The notes under the pieces are model-generated. The model worked only from the letters and a program-made list of their open reading frames with translations. It was not told the origin of the DNA and did no database searches. Shown here one piece after another: positions 15,469 to 23,429 of a stretch of 64,000 nt of DNA. Source of the stretch: Parablautia intestinalis (lineage in GTDB: Bacteria > Bacillota > Clostridia > Lachnospirales > Lachnospiraceae); assembly GCA_003612395.1 (NCBI GenBank), contig RAYQ01000014.1:1-64000 (forward strand), given 5' to 3'. Numbering within the stretch: the first letter of the stretch is position 1; the number at the start of each line of letters is the position of its first letter. Both the position numbers and the translations under genes were made by a program.

Positions 15469-15918
15469 TTATCCTGCTGACCGGAACAAGGTATAATGCG
15501 GCCTTTCCCTTTTCCACATCCATGGACGCCACTTCCGGAATGCAAGATAATTCCCGTATCGCAGCCAGTCATCAAGTACAATACAGGCCACGGCCAGCAG
15601 AATCCAAAGCAGGAAATAATATAGGCATACCTGCCCCATCAGGTTAAACGGCAGGCCGGAATAATCCCATACATCCCAGCCCAGCCACAGGTTGATGATA
15701 CATCCCGTAAAAAATTCCAGCACTGTAATTATAACTGCCCCTATCACTGCCTGCTGCATCAATGCCAGTTCCCACGGGAAAAGATGCTCATTGAGAAACC
15801 CAATGATTACAAAGCATAAACCGCCCAGGATAAACATTGTCCAGTGCGTCCTTCCCCGGCAGGCCAGCTCCAGCCATGTATATAACCTGCCTCCGATTAA
15901 AAACAGCAATATCTCCAT
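15469..15918 (-). CDS. Small polytopic membrane protein (CmpB-like putative ABC-transporter type)
   Basis: 149 residues with about four hydrophobic segments (FILGGLCFVIIGFL, AVIGAVIITVLEFF, VCLYYFLLWILLAVACIVL). The pattern HWTMFILGG...FFTGCIINLWLGWDVWDYS matches my memory of the ABC_trans_CmpB family, frequent in Clostridia and next to phage tail genes. Its phage role is unknown (perhaps lysis or superinfection control). Expressed with the fibre only in the present orientation. Confidence 0.72.
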   Translation of the reverse strand: MEILLFLIGGRLYTWLELACRGRTHWTMFILGGLCFVIIGFLNEHLFPWELALMQQAVIGAVIITVLEFFTGCIINLWLGWDVWDYSGLPFNLMGQVCLYYFLLWILLAVACIVLDDWLRYGNYLAFRKWRPWMWKRERPHYTLFRSAG

Positions 15919-15924
15919 ATCGTA

Positions 15925-16800
15925 TTACACCTCCTGCTGTGCTTCCTGTGCGGCATACATATCAGCAAGCACCTCTGACCGGAATTCTGAAGGAATTACC
16001 ATGCCGTATGTTACTGCCTCTACGGATGCCTTATCCTCCAGGCTGTTAATATACCTCCGCAAATCCCGATAATAAGTTTCATGGTAAGTCCCGTATTCCA
16101 TCGCATTTTTAATAATCAGCTGCATATCGGCGTTTGTAAAATAACGGCACGGATCATCCAAATCTGATGTATGCCATGGTATTTTTTCGTCTCCCGCAGC
16201 AACACTCGCCTGCAATGCCATAAGACGTTTCTGTTCATATTCCGCCAGGGCAAAATGCTCCATACTACCATCAGTTAATGCCACGTTAATACCGCCCTGC
16301 ATTACGGCCTGCTGTGCTGCCTCCATCTCTGATATCTTTCTGGCCTTTACCTCTTCCAGCGGTTCCACGTATGTAAATTTCGCTTCAAACGCCGTGTCTC
16401 CGTTCACCACGCCCGCATCCGGAATTTCCGGATCCCATCCTGCAAATACATAGTTTTCATCCGAAACCGGAGAGGGGATAACCAAATCTTCAAAATTGCT
16501 CACAGTCTGCATTATATCTCCGTCTATGGTGCCTCCCTGACCACAGGTAAAAGCTACAGTCGGTACCGGTGCCGTATAAACGCTGCCATCATCTGAAAAC
16601 TGTGCACCGCCCTCTGTCCTGAGGTATAATGTCTTAAATCCTGTATAATCCCAGGCATCATCTTCCTTACCCTCCCTAAAGAGAGTAAAACCTTTCGTTT
16701 TTACCGGAAATTCTCCGGTTATCTGCACTACATGCCGGTTCAGTTTTTCAAACTCTACTTCATAGGTGTTTTTTTCTCCGGCATATTTTAAATTAATCAT
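15925..16800 (-). CDS. Phage tail-associated protein with DUF4376-like C-terminus
   Basis: 291 residues. The middle has an InlB/Listeria-repeat-like FAGWDPEIPDAG with AFTCGQGGTIDGD. The C-terminus (EHFALAEYEQKRLMALQASV, then YFTNADMQLIIKNAMEYGTYHETYYRDLRRYI) matches DUF4376-type proteins encoded after tail fibres in Clostridia phages. Probably a fibre assembly or tip component. It lies inside the invertible segment, so it would be antisense to the late transcript after inversion. Confidence 0.75.
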   Translation of the reverse strand: MINLKYAGEKNTYEVEFEKLNRHVVQITGEFPVKTKGFTLFREGKEDDAWDYTGFKTLYLRTEGGAQFSDDGSVYTAPVPTVAFTCGQGGTIDGDIMQTVSNFEDLVIPSPVSDENYVFAGWDPEIPDAGVVNGDTAFEAKFTYVEPLEEVKARKISEMEAAQQAVMQGGINVALTDGSMEHFALAEYEQKRLMALQASVAAGDEKIPWHTSDLDDPCRYFTNADMQLIIKNAMEYGTYHETYYRDLRRYINSLEDKASVEAVTYGMVIPSEFRSEVLADMYAAQEAQQEV

Positions 16801-16825
16801 ATCTTTTCCTTTCTCCCCAAAAGCG

Positions 16826-16855
16826 GGTAAAATAACGGAGCCTTACGGCTCCTGG
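16826..16855 (-). terminator. Terminator after the active fibre end
   Basis: GGAGCC (16837-16842) pairs with GGCTCC (16847-16852) around a TTAC loop; on the minus strand GTTATTTTA follows. It would limit transcription from the fibre into the DUF4376-like gene. Confidence 0.6.
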
Positions 16856-16894
16856 TTATAGTTTCTAAATATATTTTTCTGTTCTGCCCATCCT

Positions 16895-16912
16895 GTATTA
16901 AATAAAGATTTA
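16895..16912 (-). repeat. Inner inverted repeat, right copy
   Basis: Exact inverted copy of 14347-14364, seven bases downstream of the active fibre stop codon. Confidence 0.72.
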
Positions 16913-16919
16913 ATGATTT

Positions 16920-17447
16920 TTAAACAGTAAGGTTTATTACCCTCTCTGGCGTATACTGCCCGGGGCTGACATAGCCCGTACTGCTATAAGTAGTCGCAGC
17001 GCCTCCGTCAATGGATACGGATGCATGGGCATTTAAATTAACACGGCTATCCCCTCCACAGTTGCCCTTAACTGTTATTGTTACGGTATGCTTTACATCT
17101 GTCTGGACGCCATAAGCGTTTGGATTAGCTTTTACATCATTTTGCCCTTGAGTTCTGCCAGCATTGTATCTGTTGGTATAAATGCTTTGTATGGCATTAA
17201 CAATTGCTGTAGGCGTTTTATCGGATGGTGTTACCCCACAGCTCTTACACTTATTATATAGTGTATCAACACCATCCTGAAAAGACGTCTTTAAATTATC
17301 AATTAATTCATCAACCACGACTGCTGATGGCAGATTATCCGGATTGGTATTTGCCGCAACTTCCTCCTTAGTCTTCAATATCCTTTTCTCTGTATAAGCT
17401 AAATAAAACTTTTCTATTCCGTTTAAGATCTTTTCTGCCATTGTCAT
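16920..17447 (-). CDS. Tail fibre / receptor-binding protein, expressed form
   Basis: 175 residues, ATG 17447 after GAGGAGGT, overlapping the previous stop by 4 bases. Residues 1-48 are a constant helical N-terminus (MAEKILNGIEKFYLAYTEKR). Residues 49-58 are encoded by the right inverted repeat. About 59-95 (DTLYNKCKSCGVTPSDKTPT, NRYNAG) are shared with the silent copy; the remaining 80 residues are Gly/Thr/Ser-rich beta sequence typical of adhesin tips. The alternative end is encoded at 13942-14316 on the other strand. Confidence 0.85.
   Translation of the reverse strand: MTMAEKILNGIEKFYLAYTEKRILKTKEEVAANTNPDNLPSAVVVDELIDNLKTSFQDGVDTLYNKCKSCGVTPSDKTPTAIVNAIQSIYTNRYNAGRTQGQNDVKANPNAYGVQTDVKHTVTITVKGNCGGDSRVNLNAHASVSIDGGAATTYSSTGYVSPGQYTPERVINLTV
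17266..17301 (-). repeat. Right inverted repeat of the fibre inversion system
   Basis: Lies inside the fibre coding sequence in a position that keeps the frame on exchange. 17276-17301 is the inverse of 13941-13966, and 17266-17274 extends the match after one mismatch. Confidence 0.88.
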
Positions 17448-17707
17448 GGTCCCACTACCTCCTCTTCCTTGTTAAATATGCTGTTAATCTGTTCATCAGA
17501 TATGTCCGAGTTCAGGAAATCATATAAAGACGTCCCGTCAGGCAGCCAGACAACACGGGCATCCGTGTGAAAGTAGCAGACATTTCCATTAGAATCCTGA
17601 AATTCAACTAATAAATATCTGCCATCAATAACCGCTCCCGTATTTGTATTATCTTCTGCTCCTGTAGCTGTACTATTAACTGTCCCCGTATTTGTACTAT
17701 CTTCCAT
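17444..17707 (-). CDS. Small tail-fibre-associated protein
   Basis: 87 residues, ATG 17707 six bases after GGAGG. The N-terminal 28 residues are Thr/Asn/Gly repeats (NTGTVNSTATGAEDNTNTGA). The rest (YLLVEFQDSNGNVCYFHTDA) is compact. ATGA overlap with the fibre gene. Probably an adaptor or chaperone of the fibre. Confidence 0.7.
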   Translation of the reverse strand: MEDSTNTGTVNSTATGAEDNTNTGAVIDGRYLLVEFQDSNGNVCYFHTDARVVWLPDGTSLYDFLNSDISDEQINSIFNKEEEVVGP

Positions 17708-17717
17708 TGTTGCCCTC

Positions 17718-18566
17718 CTATCTTGTACTTTTTACTGACGCATATATCTTTCCTGGCTGACGGACTATCTCCTTCCCATCTTCCAGATATACTACATTGC
17801 TGAAAACTGCCTTATATGGGCTGTTGTCTGCCTCAAGCTCTGTTTTTTCTGTCTTTTCAACCCCGTACAAGGTCCCTGATACTGTGGGATCCTCCATTCC
17901 GGTTATGTACCGGTCAAAAAAGATCATAATCACGCCCCTTTGAGTCGTGATAAAACCATATGCACACCCTTTTGTCCTCAAAGACGGCGGTTTGTAAGTA
18001 GTCTCTGTCATCAGGACAAACGGATCATCCGTCCCCGCAAAGCAGTTGCTCTTAAGATCCAGCAGGTGCCTTGCTATCTGTCCGAACAATTCTGATAACG
18101 TATCTCCCGACTTAAGCTTTCCCCTTTCTTTTGGCACATTAAAAACAGAAGCGAACTCATATTCACGAGGATTATTTTCTGAGTCTGTCCGGTGTACTTT
18201 AAATATTTTGCTGGTATCCTTAAGGAGCTCAAACAAAATTGTATTTTCTCCGTCCAGCTCATCAATTGTCCCTATCTTTACCCCGCCTTTTCCGGCTGCC
18301 TTTAAAGCTGCCACATCATGAAACAGCTTCAGGCATTTCAGGTCTGTGATGTGCTGTAAGGTATTAAACTGCCGGGATGTGGGGATGCCGTTGATCCCTC
18401 CCACGATAGCAGACCATCCGTCTGTCCAGTCTTTTATGCTGATGTTCTCGCGGCTCCCCGTATCTGCAAACAGGCTTTCAAAAAGTTCTTCCAAAGATGC
18501 GCTGTTAATACTGCTTTCAGTTTCGACAGCAAGTCCGTTTTTTGTTTCCTTATCGCTACTTTCCAT
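17718..18566 (-). CDS. Phage tail protein, probable fibre/baseplate linker
   Basis: 282 residues from ATG 18566 (AGGAG seven bases before; the TTG one codon earlier is less likely). IKDWTDGWSAIVGGINGIPT, then RQFNTLQHITDLKC is typical of the N-terminal part of Clostridia phage tail-fibre proteins that attach to the baseplate. The C-terminal half is beta-rich without a recognised domain. Confidence 0.72.
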   Translation of the reverse strand: MESSDKETKNGLAVETESSINSASLEELFESLFADTGSRENISIKDWTDGWSAIVGGINGIPTSRQFNTLQHITDLKCLKLFHDVAALKAAGKGGVKIGTIDELDGENTILFELLKDTSKIFKVHRTDSENNPREYEFASVFNVPKERGKLKSGDTLSELFGQIARHLLDLKSNCFAGTDDPFVLMTETTYKPPSLRTKGCAYGFITTQRGVIMIFFDRYITGMEDPTVSGTLYGVEKTEKTELEADNSPYKAVFSNVVYLEDGKEIVRQPGKIYASVKSTR

Positions 18567-18570
18567 CAAA

Positions 18571-19173
18571 TCACTCCTCTCCTATGATATGCAAGAACTT
18601 TCCTTCCCCAAATCCAAGTGCATCTTTATTCAGATCCCGGAATCCAAAAAATTCAAGCTCAAAAAACTTTAGATCCACGGATACGCCCCCCGGCTTTACT
18701 GTCAGGCTGGTATTGTAAAGCATTTTGAGCATCCAGTCCTCAAAATCCGCTCCTACCATCAACTGGAAATGGGCCGGGTGGTCATTAAACTCTCTGTAAT
18801 AGAGCAGCTTCATATTATACAAAAGCCGGCATACCTCAACCAATTCGGGAAAAGTGCAGGTATTGGCATTCCTCAAAGCCTTATACATGAGGAAAAGGCG
18901 GTACCTTTCATCGTCGATTACGTCAAAATCTATAATGCCGGCATATCTGGAGGATTCTGCCCTGGTAAGCACCACAATCTCGCCGGCACCGTCAAGCTGC
19001 CTCCCGAAAGCCGACTTTATGGAGCGCAGAGTCTCAAGATCATGAAGCGTTTTCCCTACTGCCTCCAGTTCCTCCGCAAACGCCCTTATCAGGACTTCAA
19101 TATTATTTTTCCGCTTAAACTGCTCCGGAAGCTTCTCAAGAAAGCTTTCCACTATGCTGCCTGCATTAACCAT
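18571..19173 (-). CDS. Baseplate/tail protein, gpI-like (DUF2313/DUF2612 type)
   Basis: 200 residues, ATG 19173 with GAGGTG upstream, overlapping the gpJ-like stop by 8 bases. FLEKLPEQFKRKNNIEVLIR, a helical middle (LHDLETLRSIKSAFGRQLDG) and position directly after gpJ match P2 gpI equivalents, which join fibres to the baseplate. Confidence 0.78.
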   Translation of the reverse strand: MVNAGSIVESFLEKLPEQFKRKNNIEVLIRAFAEELEAVGKTLHDLETLRSIKSAFGRQLDGAGEIVVLTRAESSRYAGIIDFDVIDDERYRLFLMYKALRNANTCTFPELVEVCRLLYNMKLLYYREFNDHPAHFQLMVGADFEDWMLKMLYNTSLTVKPGGVSVDLKFFELEFFGFRDLNKDALGFGEGKFLHIIGEE

Positions 19174-20626
19174 CTAGCAACACCTCAATTCTGGCCACAT
19201 CAAAAAGCGCTTTCTGCCGGTGGCTTACTATTACGTTTCCCGGGGTATATTCTTCTTCCGAGGGAATATATTTTTCAGAAGCACTTGCAAAAGCCCTGAT
19301 ATCTACCATTGACACGCTGACCACACGGCTGTAAATATTGGCAAGAAATGTCTGCAGGTATACCGTGTCCCCTACCTGGAGGTTTTTGCTGTCCTCTAAG
19401 ATGGACTCCTGTGTCAGCTCTATATAATTTGGCGCCATTGCTTTCCCTGCTTTGCCCGTAATTACTATACGCAGCCAGACATACAGATAATCCGGCCGGC
19501 TGAATCCAACCTTATGGATGTTGCCGAAGCCATCTGCAACATCCATGATAATGTTTCCATAAGCCCGGATTCCATTGGTTTTTTTCTGATAAATGGTATT
19601 GGCTATTTCCCCGTCATCTCCGCCATCCACAATGATTTCCACTGATTTGGGCGGCCTTCCTTCTTTGTCGGTATCCTCCGTATCGTTTTCATACCCAGCT
19701 ACCGACAATACATTATCCACGGAATTATATATCTCCGCGGTAATGCTCTCCACCATATTTTTTGATCTGGTGGCACAGCGCTTTACAAAAGTCTGCCTGG
19801 CCTCAATATCATCCGCTTCAAACCGGCCCGGCACAGGGGCTATGTCATTTTTTATCTCCCTGATGCCGGTATCCAGTGTAACCATTTCCCTTATGAGGCC
19901 GTCTGCAATAATAACCGGCCCGTACTCCATGCTCTCAAACAGAATATTGGAGGTAACGGAATCAATCAGCAGATTGTTTGATATGGCAAGCGTGTTGGAA
20001 GTCTGCTTATAAATATCCTCAATGATAAGGCATCCCTTTTCCAAATCCTCATTAACAGACATTCCCGCTTCTTCTATCATGTCTGCAAAAGCCCTGATGA
20101 TATCCTGTGCATTATCTTCCGGCTGCCGGGCATACTGCCATGTATTACGGTTAAGCGTAATATAAAATACGTCTATGCCGGACTCCATATAAGGCCGTAT
20201 TTCTATCCTTCTGAAATTTTCACGCCCTATCACCTGTGTGTTGGTACACCGGAACATTTTTTCCGGATTGGTTGCCGATTTTATAAGCACCCCGTAAGGC
20301 ACTATCGTATCATCCGGAGCAGTACAGGCAATCATATAAGTGGTACGGGAATCCCGCTCCCTGGTTATTCCGCCAAACTGCATTGCGTTGTCCAGGTTTC
20401 CGCCTTCCGCGCTCATGGTATACATGGCATAATAGGTATTCTCCGCTTCTTCCCACAGCTTCGCCACTTCATCGGAAAATCCTGTTACCAAGACATTTAG
20501 AAAAGACTGGGGATTAATTGTAATATCATATCCCCAGCCTTCCTTTAATCTTGCATATACATCATTTTTAATCTCATCCAGCCTTTTTCTCACAAAGCCG
20601 TTTCGGGTAACGCCATACTCACCCAC
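19166..20626 (-). CDS. Baseplate J-like protein
   Basis: 486 residues from GTG 20626 (AGGAGG nine bases upstream; the upstream in-frame ATG at 20659 lies inside the previous gene with no ribosome site). EGWGYDITINPQSFLNVLVT and the repeated Mu/P2 gpJ-like core (ITGKAGKAMAPNYIELTQES near the C-terminus) identify a baseplate wedge protein. Confidence 0.85.
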   Translation of the reverse strand: MGEYGVTRNGFVRKRLDEIKNDVYARLKEGWGYDITINPQSFLNVLVTGFSDEVAKLWEEAENTYYAMYTMSAEGGNLDNAMQFGGITRERDSRTTYMIACTAPDDTIVPYGVLIKSATNPEKMFRCTNTQVIGRENFRRIEIRPYMESGIDVFYITLNRNTWQYARQPEDNAQDIIRAFADMIEEAGMSVNEDLEKGCLIIEDIYKQTSNTLAISNNLLIDSVTSNILFESMEYGPVIIADGLIREMVTLDTGIREIKNDIAPVPGRFEADDIEARQTFVKRCATRSKNMVESITAEIYNSVDNVLSVAGYENDTEDTDKEGRPPKSVEIIVDGGDDGEIANTIYQKKTNGIRAYGNIIMDVADGFGNIHKVGFSRPDYLYVWLRIVITGKAGKAMAPNYIELTQESILEDSKNLQVGDTVYLQTFLANIYSRVVSVSMVDIRAFASASEKYIPSEEEYTPGNVIVSHRQKALFDVARIEVLLDG

Positions 20627-20972
20627 GAAGCTCCACCTCCTTTTCAAATGTCTTCTCATTCGTCCGCAGCTGGAACTTCACTAGAGCCGTCCTTTTCTCC
20701 GGATTAAAAAAGATATCCATCACCGGAACCTCAAGCACATCATCCACATCCAGCATCTCCCTGATCAGCAGTTTTTTTATGCCGTCAATGTCAGGGTTCT
20801 TTATAAGTATTGACTCAAACCACGGGATCCCTTTTTCAGGATCAAATACCCATTCTTTAAAGAACCACCTCAGCTTTATGAGGGCCGCCTGCACCGGGCT
20901 TGTAACCAGTGATATGTCTCCTTCCTTCGTCAGCGCTATATCCCCTTCCCCGTCCAGCAGAATATCCTTCAT
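20619..20972 (-). CDS. gp25/gpW-like baseplate wedge protein
   Basis: 117 residues from ATG 20972. LDGEGDIALTKEGDISLVTS, then LIKLRWFFKEWVFDPEKGIP is the conserved start of DUF2634/gp25-like wedge subunits that trigger sheath contraction. Lies between the spike and gpJ genes as in other myoviruses. Confidence 0.82.
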   Translation of the reverse strand: MKDILLDGEGDIALTKEGDISLVTSPVQAALIKLRWFFKEWVFDPEKGIPWFESILIKNPDIDGIKKLLIREMLDVDDVLEVPVMDIFFNPEKRTALVKFQLRTNEKTFEKEVELRG

Positions 20973-20976
20973 CCCA

Positions 20977-21591
20977 TCATCCCCCTTCTGACGTGACGGC
21001 TCCGTGCACATTAAGATTTCCTTCTATTACCACCCCATCGCCGCTGACAGAGATACTGCATCCGGCGCACTCCTGCTTTACCGCATCCTCCCCCATCTGC
21101 AGAAGGCTGCCCTGGTATTGTGCTTTCATCCCGTCCTTTTTTAAGATAAGCTCCATTTCCTCATTTTTAAGGACAATGGCCTCTTCTTCTACCGCTTTCT
21201 GCACTGCCTCACTGCCTTCTCCAAACAGCCCCGGGATGCAGACTGCGTTTGTCAAATCAAATTTCATGTTGCTGTCTGTTTCTTTACCATGGCTCATCCA
21301 CGGTTTTAAGTCATTTTCGCAGATTAAGATAATACACCCGTCCCCAGGTTTTACCGGATAGGCTATTGTGGTTTTCTGTCCGCATGCCTGGGGAAATACT
21401 ACCGGTACCTTAACAATCGTAGGGTAAGTAAGCTGCATGCCGTTTTTCATGGTCATGGTGCCTTCCGGCTTTACGGACGCCATGCCGGCCGCCACATCAA
21501 ATTCTGTTATGGTGCCGGGAAGGGCTGTATGTATATCGTAGGTCGCCTCCCTGACCGTATCCTCTATCTGCTGTACAAATTCCTGTATCAT
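20977..21591 (-). CDS. Baseplate central spike protein (gp138/gpV-like)
   Basis: 204 residues from ATG 21591, which forms an ATGA overlap with the previous gene. The N-terminal OB-fold region (DIHTALPGTITEFDVAAGMA ... VKPGDGCIILICENDLKPWM) is the gp138/gp45 pattern. The Gly/Ser-rich C-terminus (SISVSGDGVVIEGNLNVHGA) fits a beta-helical membrane-piercing tip. Confidence 0.82.
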   Translation of the reverse strand: MIQEFVQQIEDTVREATYDIHTALPGTITEFDVAAGMASVKPEGTMTMKNGMQLTYPTIVKVPVVFPQACGQKTTIAYPVKPGDGCIILICENDLKPWMSHGKETDSNMKFDLTNAVCIPGLFGEGSEAVQKAVEEEAIVLKNEEMELILKKDGMKAQYQGSLLQMGEDAVKQECAGCSISVSGDGVVIEGNLNVHGAVTSEGG

Positions 21592-22502
21592 AATGCCGCC
21601 CCCTGTCCTGTTATCTCCAAAATTGTGGCTTTGCACTGCCAGTCACCCTCGTAATTGTCGCCCTCTACGGAAATCTTCTGTACCCGGAAATATCCGGTCA
21701 CAATCTGGCTGGTTACATGGACATAACTGTTGACGCCTATTGCCAGGTTCATAAGATAAGTTACCTCCCATCCTAATTGTGCCGTCTCCGTCCCGCCCGA
21801 CGCTCCTGTATTCCCTCCCTTTCCGCTCCCGCCGCTGGCCGATAAGCTGACCCTCTTAGGCATCCCTATGAGTCCACTCCCTGCATTAAGTTCATAGCAG
21901 CTTAGTGAGATTGGCTCCCCCAATTTTGTGAGCTGTAAGATGCCGTCTTGGATGCTCCAGCTGGTGCCGTCCATCCGCGTTAATCTTTTCAGCAGGTTCT
22001 TGGCACTTCCCACAAAGCTGTACCCGTTGCTGAGCACGGTCGGAAGGCCAAGCGCGTTGGGAGAGCAACTCAGCGGCAGGCCCATTTGCACCGCTATGTC
22101 CTGATAGATTACATCCGTGGCGGTTCCCTCCGCGTAAGAAAGGGATACGTTCGAATCCCGTAGCTCCACCATTCCGTCTGCAACCTCTATCTCCGTCATT
22201 TGGTCCGCCCCTTCTTTGGCCGTTGTGGCATGGGTCACGGTGCCGGAAAATGCCTGTGCCAGGTTCCCTGTATAGCCTGCCCTCACAATCACAACGCAGT
22301 CCTGTTTTTCAAGCTCTGCAAGGTGCTCTTTGTTCAGGTTCCATATGGTGACTTTTCCCGTGTTAGGGCTTTCCACGTCTGATTTTTCAAAAGAAAATTT
22401 TATATGGATTGGGATCCCGTTTGTAGCGGCGACCCCGATTTCAAATCCCGATCCGCCGCCTTTCCCTATGGATACCCTTGCCTCCCTACCGAATAATCTC
22501 AT
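21588..22502 (-). CDS. Baseplate hub protein (XkdQ/gpD-like)
   Basis: 304 residues from ATG 22502 with GGAGG nine bases upstream; the upstream TTG is discarded. PIHIKFSFEKSDVESPNTGK followed by TVTHATTAKEGADQMTEIEV is the start of hub proteins below the tape measure. A low-complexity SGGSGKGGNTGASGG linker near residue 235 separates two domains. Confidence 0.78.
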   Translation of the reverse strand: MRLFGREARVSIGKGGGSGFEIGVAATNGIPIHIKFSFEKSDVESPNTGKVTIWNLNKEHLAELEKQDCVVIVRAGYTGNLAQAFSGTVTHATTAKEGADQMTEIEVADGMVELRDSNVSLSYAEGTATDVIYQDIAVQMGLPLSCSPNALGLPTVLSNGYSFVGSAKNLLKRLTRMDGTSWSIQDGILQLTKLGEPISLSCYELNAGSGLIGMPKRVSLSASGGSGKGGNTGASGGTETAQLGWEVTYLMNLAIGVNSYVHVTSQIVTGYFRVQKISVEGDNYEGDWQCKATILEITGQGAAL

Positions 22503-22833
22503 TTTCTTTCCTCCACACCTCCAGGTCTTCCCAGGGAATAAAAGCAAATTCTACATTCCCGTTGGCAAAATCTTTTCTGCCTACATGTTTCAGATTTGTA
22601 AAGCACCCGAATATTCCCTGGGGAATATGTACCGAAACATCAAAGTGTGTCAGCGGCGCCACGGGTACTATCTTCCTGTGTTGTAACAAAATGTTTTTTC
22701 CGGTGTCATATACGCCAAAAGACCAGTAATCATGTTCCCCGTTATATAAAAACCGTATCAGGTATTCCTTCTGGCATAAAATTACGCGAGAAAAACTGTC
22801 GTTCATATCCGGTACCTGAATATATTCCATCAT
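22486..22833 (-). CDS. Baseplate plug protein (Pam3 gp18-like, DUF6983)
   Basis: 115 residues from ATG 22833 behind GAGGGG. IQVPDMNDSFSRVILCQKEY followed by LIRFLYNGEHDYWSFGVYDT is the family signature I recall for small plug proteins closing the baseplate hub. Confidence 0.75.
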   Translation of the reverse strand: MMEYIQVPDMNDSFSRVILCQKEYLIRFLYNGEHDYWSFGVYDTGKNILLQHRKIVPVAPLTHFDVSVHIPQGIFGCFTNLKHVGRKDFANGNVEFAFIPWEDLEVWRKENEIIR

Positions 22834-22844
22834 AATTGTTCCCC

Positions 22845-23411
22845 TCATTTATGTGTCAGATTATAAAGGATGGACGCTTTGCTTTCTGATTCCGAACTTC
22901 CGGAAGTTCCGGAGCCGGATGCCTGGGCGGCGCCGCTCCCCCGGCTCCCGGTCCCTGATGTACCGGCATTTACGCCCGTATCCCCTCCCCTTATATAAGA
23001 GGACGGGATCGTTGTAACCTGTGAGGACACCACCGTCACTTTCTTAAGCCTCATCTGTATTTCCTTTGACGTCATGTTCTCAGCGTCTTTGGGGACTTTA
23101 AGAAAAGTAATGGCCATGTTTGTATAGGTATCCGTCCTTGTTGCGAGTGTCACCAGCCGCTTGGAAAAAAACAGGTTTTCAAGCTGCGCAACCACACTCT
23201 CCACACGCCCTGTCCCATGGTTTTCCCATGTAACCGGCGTATTGGTCAGGTATCCGGTAAATTCTATTTCCATTGGCTTTACGCTGATATTGTCGGACAC
23301 CTCATATCCTGACTCTACCGCATATTCCGGCACCTCGGAGTTGTAAGTCCGGCTCTCGTTCAGCTGTGCGTCAAACTCTATCCCGTTTATGGAGCACGGC
23401 TTTAAATTCAT
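22845..23411 (-). CDS. Dit-like/hub-associated tail protein
   Basis: 188 residues, ATG with AAGGAGG upstream. Residues 1-130 (NLKPCSINGIEFDAQLNESR) match Dit-like N-terminal tail proteins placed between tape measure and hub. The C-terminal 50 residues are a Gly/Ser/Thr-rich flexible tail. Confidence 0.7.
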   Translation of the reverse strand: MNLKPCSINGIEFDAQLNESRTYNSEVPEYAVESGYEVSDNISVKPMEIEFTGYLTNTPVTWENHGTGRVESVVAQLENLFFSKRLVTLATRTDTYTNMAITFLKVPKDAENMTSKEIQMRLKKVTVVSSQVTTIPSSYIRGGDTGVNAGTSGTGSRGSGAAQASGSGTSGSSESESKASILYNLTHK

Positions 23412-23429
23412 CCTTCCTGCCTCCTTCCG

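Larger units (their letters stand above)
13941..17301. mobile_element. Invertible tail-fibre cassette
   Basis: The 3.3-kb segment between the inverted repeats holds, from left: silent fibre C-terminus (+), tyrosine recombinase (+), membrane protein (-), DUF4376-like tail protein (-) and the active fibre C-terminus (-). Inversion would join fibre residues 1-49 to the silent end in frame, giving 173 residues instead of 175. Both ends share about 40 residues just past the repeat, then diverge completely. Confidence 0.82.

Noticed and set aside
14507-15532. Minus-strand frames opposite the recombinase
   Set aside because: They overlap the recombinase gene, which has intact catalytic residues and a good ribosome site.
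17520-17540. AAAGACGTC at about 17526, like the inversion core
   Set aside because: Only nine bases match, without the flanking repeat; it lies within the small tail gene coding sequence, so a third recombination site is not supported.
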